This document shows positions 34,961-43,584 of a stretch of DNA of 44,831 nucleotides, one piece after another. The notes under the pieces were generated by a model that made no database searches, was not told the DNA's origin, and saw nothing but the letters and a program-made list of their open reading frames with translations. Within the stretch, counting starts at the first letter, position 1. The number at the start of each line of letters is the position of its first letter. The translations under genes were made by a program, and so were the position numbers. This DNA is from an uncultured Lachnospiraceae bacterium. GTDB lineage: Bacteria; Bacillota; Clostridia; Lachnospirales; Lachnospiraceae. The stretch spans positions 1 through 44,831 of the forward strand of contig CADBZI010000025.1 of the NCBI GenBank assembly GCA_902799015.1, in the 5' to 3' direction.

Positions 34961-35908
34961 TCACTGCCCGGTGCCGGGCCTCTGAAGACCGAACTCCTCC
35001 GGAAGGAAGCGCGGGCATACATTCTCTTTTGTCGCGATCACACTCGTGGCAAGCCTTGTTCCGATCAGGCAGGCTTCCTGAAGCGTCTTCCCGTAGGTCA
35101 ATCCGATCGCGGCACCGGCAAAAAATGCATCTCCGGCGCCGGTGGTGTCCACCACCTCTGTTTCAATCGCCGGACTGAAGCCTGCTCCCTGGCCGGCCTG
35201 TGCGTACACAGCGCCCCTGCTGCCAAGCGTTACGATCATGCGCGGAATCTGAGCCTGGGTGGAACGTTCCAGAATCACCTGCTTCAGCTCCTCCACCTCC
35301 ATCCCCTCGTAATGCTCTGAGAACAGAAGTCCCGCCTCCTGCTCATTGCACACGATGCAAGCTGTCTTCTTAAACAGGTCTCTCCGCTCCAGCGCAATAG
35401 ACATATTCGAAACCGCGGCATAGATGTCCTTGTGCCACTTTTCCGCCAGGGCAAACACCTTTTTCAGAAGCTGCGGCTCCATGTCGATCTCTACAATCAC
35501 ACTGTCCGCCTTGCGAAAGATCTCATCGCCGCTCTCTTCCAGAGTGGACAGAATTCCCGACAGATCCGGCCGCTTGGAGATCGATCCGACAACATCGCCA
35601 TTGTGGTCAAAGATCGCCAGCCACGTACCTAGCCCGTCATTCGTGCGGCGGATATATTCCGTGTTCACCCTGTGCCGTTTCAGCTTCTCAATCACATCCG
35701 TGCTGATACCACTTTTGTCCACCACGCTGAGAAAGGTCGGCTCCAGCTCTACATTCGCGATGTCTTCCACGATGTTCCGGCTCACACCGCCGTGCACCTG
35801 CAAGACTCTGCCGGCATTCCTGCCGCCCGGATAATACTGGGTTTCCGGGTATCCCTTGATGTCAACAAACACTGCCCCCATCACTACGATTCCGATCCGA
35901 TCCGCCAT
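34961..35908 (-). CDS. PfkB-family carbohydrate/nucleoside kinase
   Basis: Ribokinase-like fold, 315 residues. The N-terminal motif GGVSRNIVEDIA (40-51) and the C-terminal catalytic motif VVDTTGAGDAFFAG (253-265, Asp260 as base) are intact. The GG-x-x-RN-x-x-E pattern is like that of pseudouridine kinase (PsuK), but no psuG glycosidase gene is adjacent, so the substrate is uncertain. AGGGGG lies upstream of the ATG. It stands between the EAL gene and the rRNA methyltransferase on the same strand. Confidence 0.88.
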   Translation of the reverse strand: MADRIGIVVMGAVFVDIKGYPETQYYPGGRNAGRVLQVHGGVSRNIVEDIANVELEPTFLSVVDKSGISTDVIEKLKRHRVNTEYIRRTNDGLGTWLAIFDHNGDVVGSISKRPDLSGILSTLEESGDEIFRKADSVIVEIDMEPQLLKKVFALAEKWHKDIYAAVSNMSIALERRDLFKKTACIVCNEQEAGLLFSEHYEGMEVEELKQVILERSTQAQIPRMIVTLGSRGAVYAQAGQGAGFSPAIETEVVDTTGAGDAFFAGAAIGLTYGKTLQEACLIGTRLATSVIATKENVCPRFLPEEFGLQRPGTGQ

Positions 35909-35957
35909 GCGTTTTTCCCCCTTGATTCATTCCGCCCTCTGCGGCATCTTCTGTTCG

Positions 35958-37514
35958 TCAGGTTCCGCTTCGCCAGCCGGCAGGAATATGATTCTTCAAA
36001 ACACCCGCCGCAAGCTTTCCCCAGCCGACCGGCCACCGGCTGGCACACACAAGCCGCCATCCATTCCGGCCGCCTTCCTTCAGCCGGAGGGTTTCCCCCC
36101 GGAGAAATGCGTTCAGAAGGTCGCTGTCAGCCGGAAACCTGAGGTATCTTCCATCATCCTCATATGCGTCTGCACCGTCTGGCACTGTCTGCGGTGTGCG
36201 CTCTTTGTCCGGAGCAGGAGGCAGTGCCATGGCCAGCTCCTGGGAAGGCTCGAACCTGTTTTTCTTAAATGTTCCGAGAAAAAGCCCCGCGCGCAGAAAC
36301 TGCAGACCCGAAAGATTCAGCTTATCCTCCGGCATCAGATACACGTGAGCATCCCGGATCTCACATCGACGCAGATCGATGCTCAGGTCCGGAGCATATT
36401 CTGCCATAAACTGTGAGAAGATCTGCAGCTCGGTTTTGGAAAGACTTCCGCTGCCGGAGACAGCAGACGCTCTCTTTCCCTGTTCCTTCCGCCCTTTTCT
36501 TATTTCCTTTTTCTTTCCCCGGTCTGCCTGCGCCAGACCGCAGTCCGCAATCCCTGTCTCCTTCCGGTGCAGCAGAGCAATAAAATGTCCTTCGCCGCCC
36601 GAGCGGTGCGGCCAGATCCGGACCGCGCAGGTCAGATCCGGGCTGCCGGAAGGCAGAGGATATCCTTGCAGATCGTACCCTTTTTCAGCCAGTTCCCCTG
36701 CAGAATACGCCCGCGCGAAGGATTCCCTCCCCTGTGTGCAGTCAATCCGCACGAGCTCCATATCCGGGCGTCGCAAGAGCAGATGCCAGATGGCCAGCTC
36801 ATTTTCTTCCGGCTCAAAAGTACAGGTGGAATACACCAGGTATCCGCCCGGCCGGAGCATATCCGCAGCCAGCGGAAGGATCTCCCTCTGCACGGCAGCA
36901 CACTCTTTTACCTTCTCCAAAGACCAGGTGGCGACCGCCTCCGGATTCTTCCGGAACATGCCCTCTCCGGAGCAGGGCGCATCCACCAGCACCTGATCAA
37001 AGAACGACAGAAACCGTTCCTGCAGCCTGTGCGGCGGCTCATTTGTCACAATCGCGTTCCGGATTCCGAACAATTCCAGGTTTCGCTTCAATGCCCGGAC
37101 TCTGGAGGAAGAGATCTCATTTGCGACAAGAAGACCTTCCCCGCCAATCCGCACGCCGAGTTCTGTCGCCTTTCCGCCCGGTGCGGCGCACAGATCGAGC
37201 ACTCTGTCGCCCGGAGCCGCCGGAAGGATCTGTGCCGGAGCCATCGCGCTTGGTTCCTGAAGATAATACAGTCCGGCACGGTAGAAAGCGTGCTGTCCCG
37301 GATAGTCCCTGTAGTCCACATAGTACCCGCCCTGTGCCCAGGGAACCTGCTCCAGAGCGAACGGAGAGACGGCTTCAAACTGCTCGCTGGTCAGCTTCAG
37401 CCGGTTTACCCGCAGCGCATTTCGTCTTCCCGCGTCGAAAGAGGCTGCGAAAGGCGCATACGCTTCTCCCAGAAGACGCTTCATGTTTTCCTGAAATTGA
37501 TCCGGCAGTTTCAT
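35958..37514 (-). CDS. RsmF/YebU-type rRNA (cytosine-C5) methyltransferase
   Basis: 518 residues from the ATG at 37514 (an upstream in-frame GTG adds 11 residues). SAM-binding motif LDLCAAPGGKATEL (107-119); both catalytic cysteines are present, Cys181 in VDAPCSGEGMF and Cys231 in YSTCTFEPEEN. The C-terminal half, after a Lys/Arg-rich linker near residue 330-350, contains the RsmF-type domain and a PUA-like end (LRFPADSDLLNAFLRGETL). Family members methylate 16S rRNA C1407 or neighbouring positions. The ribosome site is weak. Confidence 0.92.
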   Translation of the reverse strand: MKLPDQFQENMKRLLGEAYAPFAASFDAGRRNALRVNRLKLTSEQFEAVSPFALEQVPWAQGGYYVDYRDYPGQHAFYRAGLYYLQEPSAMAPAQILPAAPGDRVLDLCAAPGGKATELGVRIGGEGLLVANEISSSRVRALKRNLELFGIRNAIVTNEPPHRLQERFLSFFDQVLVDAPCSGEGMFRKNPEAVATWSLEKVKECAAVQREILPLAADMLRPGGYLVYSTCTFEPEENELAIWHLLLRRPDMELVRIDCTQGRESFARAYSAGELAEKGYDLQGYPLPSGSPDLTCAVRIWPHRSGGEGHFIALLHRKETGIADCGLAQADRGKKKEIRKGRKEQGKRASAVSGSGSLSKTELQIFSQFMAEYAPDLSIDLRRCEIRDAHVYLMPEDKLNLSGLQFLRAGLFLGTFKKNRFEPSQELAMALPPAPDKERTPQTVPDGADAYEDDGRYLRFPADSDLLNAFLRGETLRLKEGGRNGWRLVCASRWPVGWGKLAAGVLKNHIPAGWRSGT

Positions 37515-37649
37515 ATTCCATCCGTCCCTGGTTAAGATACGTTCCACAGGCAGTGTTCTCCGGTCAGCACCGGCCGCGTATCACCGGCGCGGTGCGAAGC
37601 ACCTTCCTCTGAGCGCGGCTGCGATCCGCCGGAGGCTTTCTCTCAAGGC

Positions 37650-39473
37650 TCAGCCGGTGTGCTGTGTCTGCGCCTGCGACAGACTCCGTCTCAGAAGTTC
37701 GCAGACTGCATCCGGCAGCTGGCCCAGCGTCTTTACGCGTACATATTGCTGTCCGTAGATCTGATGTACCTGCTCCAGATGAGACGATGCGCCGTAGAAC
37801 AGGGCTCCGGCATAGATCCCGTCCGAGACCAGAGCACGCACGGCTTCTCCGGCATCCCGGACCGGTTCATCCCCCTCATATTCTCGGGCAAACAGGCCAC
37901 CTTCCTTCGGAGGCAGCGGCACGGAATCATTCGGGCTGGCGTCCGTCAGCACCAGGAGGATCCGCGTCTGGAACATTTCCTTCTTCCGCTCTTCTTCCAT
38001 CAGATACCCCATTGCCTTCAGGCACAGGGCATCCCGGTTCCACCCGCCTGCATAGTAGCGGAAGATCCCTTCTCCGCTTTTCTCCCCATATTCCTTCAGC
38101 CTCTGGAGAATCGTATAGCCGCGCAGGGAGCGGAACTGTGTCACGCGCACGGGAATATGGCACTCCTCAAAGCTTCTGGCGATCACCAGTGCCTGAGACG
38201 CGATCATTTCCTGGGAATTCATCCGGGACTGGGACGCGTCGAGCAGCAGATCCACGCTCACGGAGGCATCCTCCGGATCCGAATCGGCCAGAAAGATATT
38301 CATGTCAGACAGCACATTAACCCGCCAGGCCTTCGCGCCCTCCAGCTTGCCCCTTTTCGCCCGGATCTGCCCATAGCGCAGATAAGACTGGAAGATCGTA
38401 TCCGTCTGCGCACTCAGGTTGCGGATGCTCTCCCGGATCTGAAACAGATGCGCTCTGTAATACGCTTCATTCCGCTTCCATTGCTTCTCCTGATCCAGCC
38501 TGAGCTTTCTGCCTTCCTTCGTCAGCGCGCTCTGTCTGCCTGTTTCTCCGGATATTGGTGCATGTGGATCCGGTTCCTTCCCCGGATTCTTTTTGCGGCT
38601 CTCGTCTGTGAACCACAGCCTGCAGGAGGCATCATCTCCCGTACACAGATTCCGGTGCAGAATCTCCATCTCAGCGTCGGTATACATGCAGGGCCCGAAG
38701 GATTCTTCGATGTACGCCCTGGAGGAAGACAGATCCTCCGGCACGTATTCCGCCGCAAAGCTGTGGGAGATGTGTACGCTTCTTTTGTGATCGCCGCTGC
38801 CGCTTCCTTTGCGAAGGATCAGAAGGTCAGCGCTTTTCTCCGCTCCTGAGGACAGATTCGCGGCAAGTGTTCTCAGCAAACCCTTTTTCCCAGGTTCCCG
38901 GACACGAGGACGATCCGGCAGCATCTTGTGAAAAGTATTCTTCAGAATCCTCTCCATCTGCTGCAGAACCTCGTCCGTATTCCATTCCGGCGAAAACTCC
39001 AGCTCCTTGGCAAGCTTTCTTGCCCCCGGCGTGACAGACAGAACCTTCCGGCCCAGGACACTGCTCCACCGAAGCAGCTCCTGATCATAGACCCGGATGC
39101 TCATGAACGACATCTGCTGTTCAGAGAGCATGCCATTGATCCGGAAGAATTCTTCAGCCCGCTCACGGCGCAGCCTTTCCAGCTGCGGGCGGTCAGGCAG
39201 CTCTTTTCCATAGACACAGTTTTCTATTCCGAGCCACAGAAGAGAAGATGCTTCGTCCAGCGTCGGTCCCTGTCCGAGACGCTCGAAAAAATCCGTGATG
39301 CGTTCCCTGTCCAGCCACTTCGCAGACAATCCGATCACCATATTCATATACTCATCCACATCGGAGTTGGGATGAAAGGCGAGAAACGGGCTGTTCCAGG
39401 TATAATCCCCGGCTGCGTTCCAGATCAGATTCATCGCCCGTCTGGAGCTGCCTGTATAGTGCTGTTTGATCAT
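37650..39473 (-). CDS. VWA-domain protein, partner of the MoxR-type ATPase
   Basis: 607 residues. The first 400 are helical and charged with no family I recognise; a von Willebrand A domain follows from about 403, with MIDAS motif DASQS (412-416) and the later acidic loop LTDASPND (509-516). The arrangement, a long helical N-terminus and C-terminal VWA, is like CoxE/NorD/CobT-type proteins that work with MoxR/NorQ AAA+ ATPases to insert metals or remodel enzymes. The gene starts 31 nt after the MoxR-type gene. The target of this pair is not evident from the neighbours. Confidence 0.85.
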   Translation of the reverse strand: MIKQHYTGSSRRAMNLIWNAAGDYTWNSPFLAFHPNSDVDEYMNMVIGLSAKWLDRERITDFFERLGQGPTLDEASSLLWLGIENCVYGKELPDRPQLERLRRERAEEFFRINGMLSEQQMSFMSIRVYDQELLRWSSVLGRKVLSVTPGARKLAKELEFSPEWNTDEVLQQMERILKNTFHKMLPDRPRVREPGKKGLLRTLAANLSSGAEKSADLLILRKGSGSGDHKRSVHISHSFAAEYVPEDLSSSRAYIEESFGPCMYTDAEMEILHRNLCTGDDASCRLWFTDESRKKNPGKEPDPHAPISGETGRQSALTKEGRKLRLDQEKQWKRNEAYYRAHLFQIRESIRNLSAQTDTIFQSYLRYGQIRAKRGKLEGAKAWRVNVLSDMNIFLADSDPEDASVSVDLLLDASQSRMNSQEMIASQALVIARSFEECHIPVRVTQFRSLRGYTILQRLKEYGEKSGEGIFRYYAGGWNRDALCLKAMGYLMEEERKKEMFQTRILLVLTDASPNDSVPLPPKEGGLFAREYEGDEPVRDAGEAVRALVSDGIYAGALFYGASSHLEQVHQIYGQQYVRVKTLGQLPDAVCELLRRSLSQAQTQHTG

Positions 39474-39504
39474 GGCATGTTCACTCAGAAGCGGTCGTCA
39501 TCAT

Positions 39505-40425
39505 TTACTCAAATACATCTTTCCCGGTCAGATCCATCGGGATGCGGGCACGGATGACGTCCATCACAAGTCCCCGCTCGTAATCGTCAAAGGTTTTGTT
39601 TACGATACACATCTCAAGCGCGTCCCGGCTCAGGACCCCCTTTCGAATCAATGCAGCCGCGTCCAGAAGTCCCCTCAGGTCAAGCGCTCTCTCTGAGACC
39701 TCCGCGCTCCTTGCCTTTCTCTCGAGTTCATAGAACAGCTCCGTAAACTGGGTGCGCATCGTTTTCTTCATATCCGGGAAAGTATCCCGCAGAAGCTTTT
39801 CCAGATCCTCCTGACGAATCAGCGGCATATCCAGGATCACGAAACGGGAACAGAGCGCTTCATTCAGATCCCTGGTGCCGGCATATCCGTAGTTCATCGT
39901 CCCGATAAACCGGGCGGCGGGATCCACCTGGATCCTGTCGTACCCCGCCACATCGATTACACGCCGGAAGTCGAGTGTCGCGTGAAGAACGGCAAGCGCC
40001 TCATTGCGCGCCATGTTGATCTCGTCCAGCACGCCGAAGCCGCCCCGCTGTGCGCAGCAGTATACCGGTCCGGGCCGGAACACCACCTTCGATCCGTCGT
40101 AGGTGTCTGATCCGATCAGGTAAGAGGCATCCGCATTGACATGGAAGCTGACATTCCATAAAGGGCGGCCAAACAGGCATGCCAGATTCTCCGCGAGAAC
40201 ATTTTTCCCGGTCGCCTTCGGCCCGGCCAGCAGCAGGTTCTCTCCGCACAGGATCGCGGCGATCGCCTTCTCCCAGACTTCCTTTCCGTAATACCGGTAA
40301 GGCGGATCGGGCACTCTCCGGCAATCATCCCCACCGGCTTCATGCTGCAGCCGAAATGACGCTGCTTCCTCCAGCAATGCCTCCGATACGCCTTCCTCCC
40401 GAAGAAAATGTTCAAGATCCTTCAT
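39505..40425 (-). CDS. MoxR/NorQ-type AAA+ ATPase
   Basis: 306 residues from the ATG at 40425, which has GGAGGAG upstream; an earlier in-frame ATG adds 11 residues. AAA+ elements: Walker A GPKATGKN (68-75), with Asn where Thr or Ser is usual, Walker B VLDEIN (132-137), sensor-1 region FIGTMNYG (173-180) and arginine-finger region CSRF (192-195). MoxR-family ATPases act as chaperones together with VWA proteins, and the VWA gene is directly downstream. The Walker A change may weaken Mg-nucleotide binding. Confidence 0.88.
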   Translation of the reverse strand: MKDLEHFLREEGVSEALLEEAASFRLQHEAGGDDCRRVPDPPYRYYGKEVWEKAIAAILCGENLLLAGPKATGKNVLAENLACLFGRPLWNVSFHVNADASYLIGSDTYDGSKVVFRPGPVYCCAQRGGFGVLDEINMARNEALAVLHATLDFRRVIDVAGYDRIQVDPAARFIGTMNYGYAGTRDLNEALCSRFVILDMPLIRQEDLEKLLRDTFPDMKKTMRTQFTELFYELERKARSAEVSERALDLRGLLDAAALIRKGVLSRDALEMCIVNKTFDDYERGLVMDVIRARIPMDLTGKDVFE

Positions 40426-40555
40426 CTGTCTCCTCCGATCGATAACTCCATCACGCATTTACCATCCTGCAGCACCACGCGGCACGGAAACGTTTCTTCC
40501 GCAAACCGTCCGCAGCGGGGAATTTCTGCTCTGCCTTGACTTTTCCGGTCCCTGC

Positions 40556-41611
40556 CTACCGGTAATCCGATACCAGGAACATCGGCTTCACGACGACTAC
40601 CTCATCATATTCCTCCTGAGACACCTTTACACTGTGGTTCAGCTTCCTGAGATCTTCCTTCACCACCTCCAGCGCCTCCTCACAGGTCTTCGCGCGCCCC
40701 TCGCGAATGCTGCGGATCATCCGTTCGAGCACGATCGGGTGCGCGTATCTGGCCGGCACCGGGAAGCGATGCCCGGCTAAGTCCGGGACGTCTTTTTCCT
40801 GTTCCGGTGCGGCAGAGGGACCTGTCCATGCCGAGATGTATTCCTCACATCCCTGGACGGCCTCCTGCCATTCCTGCTCCACACGGCCGGGAGAATTCTG
40901 CCCGATCGGAATCAGGTTGCCCGCAAGGGAGAACAGTAAAAATGCGCCGCCGAACATGATCATGTAGATTCCTGCCGGGTGGGTCCGTATGGTCAGGGGA
41001 ATGCCTGCTGCCAGAAGGACAATCGAGATGACAAAAATGCTGATTCCAAGAACTCTGTTTCTGACCGGAACCATCTGCTGCACCCGCTTCTTGCCCGCCT
41101 TCCGGCTGAGATTGTTGTACAGCTGCGGCTGTTTCTCCAGATAATCCTTTGCCTCCTGAAGCATTTGAACCAGACCTTGTGCCTGTTCGTCCAGCGAAAC
41201 CATTTTCGCGCTGCTTTCCATCCGCTTCTTTTCGTCAAGCTTTTTCTGTGCAGCCACGCTTCTGACAGGGATCTCCGGATGGTGCTCCCCGATCCAGGAA
41301 AGTGCCTGATCCGTCTGATTCTCATACTTGAACTGGCACTTCTTCACCCTTCCGTCTCTCAGCTCCACCACCAGATAGCTCATGGCACCGAATGCGCCGA
41401 TCCCGGTGAACCCGCCCTTCGACATGGCAACCTGCTTGTAGACTCTGCTCACTTCCGTCCACAGAACATAGTACATGTGGCTGATATAAAAGCTGTTCAG
41501 ATAGAACGCTCTTTTTCCCATACCGACCGGCCCGATCTTTTTCGCCGCCTTCTTGTCCGCCTTCAGATCAGCGGCCGGTATGGACTGTTTCCCGAATAAT
41601 AGTGTTGGCAC
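40556..41611 (-). CDS. Membrane protein of unknown function upstream of MoxR-VWA pair
   Basis: About 350 residues with two adjacent membrane helices in the middle (VLGISIFVISIVLLAAGIP and IYMIMFGGAFLLFSLAGNL), a cytosolic N-terminal part rich in Lys and a C-terminal helical part. The start is uncertain. A GTG at 41611 has a GGAGG site 10 nt upstream; an ATG at 41647 would add 12 residues but has no ribosome site. The GGAGG lies inside the perfect 12-bp palindrome GAGGTGCACCTC. No family is recognised; position suggests it is the membrane-bound client or anchor of the MoxR-VWA pair. The 130-nt gap before the MoxR gene contains no gene I can support. Confidence 0.72.
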   Translation of the reverse strand: MPTLLFGKQSIPAADLKADKKAAKKIGPVGMGKRAFYLNSFYISHMYYVLWTEVSRVYKQVAMSKGGFTGIGAFGAMSYLVVELRDGRVKKCQFKYENQTDQALSWIGEHHPEIPVRSVAAQKKLDEKKRMESSAKMVSLDEQAQGLVQMLQEAKDYLEKQPQLYNNLSRKAGKKRVQQMVPVRNRVLGISIFVISIVLLAAGIPLTIRTHPAGIYMIMFGGAFLLFSLAGNLIPIGQNSPGRVEQEWQEAVQGCEEYISAWTGPSAAPEQEKDVPDLAGHRFPVPARYAHPIVLERMIRSIREGRAKTCEEALEVVKEDLRKLNHSVKVSQEEYDEVVVVKPMFLVSDYR

Positions 41612-41703
41612 TTGAGGTGCACCTCCAATAGTCTGTAATAATTCCATATAACACCAGAAGGCAGGGAAACTGCTTCCCCGCCTCCAGGATTCGCTCACTC
41701 TTA

Positions 41704-41747
41704 TTCATAAAAGATGAGCTTCCCGCTGCCGCGGAAAAACTCATCTT
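41704..41747 (-). terminator. Terminator of cstA
   Basis: Stem AAGATGAG (41711-41718) with CTCATCTT (41740-41747), extended inside by a TTCCGC/GCGGGAA stem; on the minus strand it is followed by TTATGAAT. It lies 12 nt after the cstA stop. Confidence 0.75.
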
Positions 41748-41758
41748 CCGTTTACTGA

Positions 41759-43225
41759 TTAGGAATGCTTCTTCGCGCTGCGAAGGAAGATGCACAGGAA
41801 CAGAGCCGCAAGGATCAGTCCTGCCGGATACGCAACCATCGTGTTGCTCTTCAGCGCAGGAATCATGCCCAGGCACTCCGGTGCCATGATGAAGTAGGTC
41901 ATGGAAACCGCACTCATAAAGGTCGCCGGGATCGCCGTGATCCAGTAGTTCTTTCCTTCCATCGCCAGGAACATGGAGCCTGCCCACAGAACGATCATCG
42001 CAAGCGTCTGGTTCGTCCAGCTGAAATATCTCCAGATGACCGTGTAGTCGATGAAGCCGAGCGTGTTGCCGAAGCCAAGGAACGCGCCTACGCCCAGAAC
42101 CGGGATGCAAAGCGCAAGTCTGTGCATCATGGAGCCCTGGTCAAACTTCAGCCAGTCGGCAAGCGTCAGTCTCGCGGAACGGAACGCCGTGTCGCCGGAA
42201 GTGATCGGGCAGACCACAACACCGAGCATCGCAAGGATCACGCCGACATTGCCCATCGTTCTGACGGATACATCATAGATCGCAGCAGACTGTCCGTTTG
42301 CCAGAACATCTGCCAGTCCGGTATTCAGACCGCCGGTCACCTCGTACAGAGAGCATCCCGCAGCAGCCCAGATCAGTGCGATGCAGCCCTCAGCGATCAT
42401 CGCGCCGTAGAATACGAACTTACCCTGTCTCTCACTCTTCAGGCAGCGTGCCATCAGCGGAGACTGTGTGGAATGGAAACCGGAAATCGCGCCGCAGGCA
42501 ACCGTGATGAACATGAAGCTCCAGATCGGAGTTCCTGCCGGATGCATGTTGGTGAAATGGCTCCAGATCTCCGGAGTCTTGAATCCGTGGATCGGAATAC
42601 CGAACGCAACGCCGATTGCCATGATGATCAGAACGATACCGAAGATCGGATAGATCTTACCGATAATCTTATCAATCGAGATAAAGGTGGCGATGAAATA
42701 GTACGCCAGAATGATTGCCAGCCAGGTTGTGGTCTGAGCGAACGGGCCGGAAACGCCCTTCTCTGTCAGCAGCTTGACAAGCAGGCCTGCGGGTCCGACT
42801 GCGAACACGGTACCAACCATGACCAGCAGAATTACGGAGAAGACTCTCATGACATTGTGCATGACGGGCCCAAGATAGATACCGGTAACCTCGGAAATCG
42901 AGGCGCCGTCATTTCTCTCGGAAAGCATGCCGGAGAAGTAGTCATGTACCGCACCGGCAAAAACCGTACCAAACGTGATCCACAGGAATACGATCGGTCC
43001 CCACAGCGCACCCTGCATGGCACCGAAGATCGGGCCAAGGCCGGCAATGTTCAGCAGCTGCACCAGAAACAGCTTCCAGGCCGGCATAACGACATAGTCG
43101 ACACCGTCATTGATCGCAACAGCAGGAGTTTCCCTGTCATCCGGTCCGAAGGTGTTGTCTACGAACGTGCCGTAGGTGAAGTATCCGCATACCAGAATCA
43201 GCAGACATACAATAAAGCTTATCAT
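41759..43225 (-). CDS. cstA: CstA-family transporter (pyruvate/peptide)
   Basis: 488-residue polytopic membrane protein of the CstA/BtsT carbon-starvation family, in the short form common in Clostridia (E. coli CstA is about 700). Marks are TPAVAINDGVDYVVMPAWKLFLVQLLNIAG near the N-terminus, GPIFGAMQGALWGP, AVHDYFSGMLSERNDG and GFHSTQSPLMARC. Family members take up pyruvate or peptides. The ATG at 43225 has GGGAGGGATTAAGT upstream; an in-frame upstream ATG adds 18 polar residues and is rejected. Single-gene unit between two terminators, with a palindromic operator candidate upstream. Confidence 0.95.
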   Translation of the reverse strand: MISFIVCLLILVCGYFTYGTFVDNTFGPDDRETPAVAINDGVDYVVMPAWKLFLVQLLNIAGLGPIFGAMQGALWGPIVFLWITFGTVFAGAVHDYFSGMLSERNDGASISEVTGIYLGPVMHNVMRVFSVILLVMVGTVFAVGPAGLLVKLLTEKGVSGPFAQTTTWLAIILAYYFIATFISIDKIIGKIYPIFGIVLIIMAIGVAFGIPIHGFKTPEIWSHFTNMHPAGTPIWSFMFITVACGAISGFHSTQSPLMARCLKSERQGKFVFYGAMIAEGCIALIWAAAGCSLYEVTGGLNTGLADVLANGQSAAIYDVSVRTMGNVGVILAMLGVVVCPITSGDTAFRSARLTLADWLKFDQGSMMHRLALCIPVLGVGAFLGFGNTLGFIDYTVIWRYFSWTNQTLAMIVLWAGSMFLAMEGKNYWITAIPATFMSAVSMTYFIMAPECLGMIPALKSNTMVAYPAGLILAALFLCIFLRSAKKHS

Positions 43226-43347
43226 ACTTAATCCCTCCCAATTTTTCCGGCGCTCCCGTCTTGATCGGATTCGACACAAAAAATCCGCTGCGAGATTCTG
43301 GTAATTCTCACAGCCAGAAAAGTATCTCCGTCCAGGAGCTGCCTATT

Positions 43348-43393
43348 GATATGATATGCCTGTATCATATCACTCGGCTCATAAGAACGCAAT
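43348..43393 (-). promoter_or_regulatory. Predicted cstA promoter with overlapping 24-bp palindrome
   Basis: Arms GATATGATA (43348-43356) and TATCATATC (43363-43371) are perfect inverse complements around a 6-bp centre. On the minus strand TATGAT inside one arm lies 17 bp downstream of TTGCGT, a moderate promoter. A bound regulator would therefore cover the -10 box. The leader to cstA is about 140 nt. The rest of the 359-bp gap holds only the SBP-gene terminator and a palindrome at 43566-43583. Confidence 0.5.
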
Positions 43394-43438
43394 GGATTTC
43401 GTTTTTTTTCGGACAATTTGGGCCGGAGCATCCGGGGC

Positions 43439-43476
43439 AGAAAAAGAACAAGGCGGCGCCTGAAATCGGCGCCGCC
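43439..43476 (-). terminator. Rho-independent terminator after the substrate-binding protein gene
   Basis: GGCGGCGCC (43452-43460) with GGCGCCGCC (43468-43476), a 9-bp stem with 7-nt loop, followed on the minus strand by TTGTTCTTTTTCTG. A second hairpin, the perfect 18-bp palindrome at 43566-43583, follows the stop codon directly. Confidence 0.9.
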
Positions 43477-43584
43477 TGTGTGATGCTATGAAAAGACTAC
43501 GGTATGGCAGGATCTTCCTGTCGTCTCACAAATACAGCCTCTGTGATCCCGGATCCCGGAATCCCCTGCCCCGATCGGGGCAGC

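Noticed and set aside
40422-40600. Minus-strand open segment ending in a plausible peptide (FAEETFPCRVVLQDGK) whose stop overlaps the MoxR-type start
   Set aside because: No ATG, GTG or TTG start with a ribosome site upstream; perhaps a decayed gene remnant, but not supportable.
43228-43431. 67-codon minus-strand frame upstream of cstA, a possible leader peptide
   Set aside because: It spans the predicted promoter and palindrome and has no good ribosome site.
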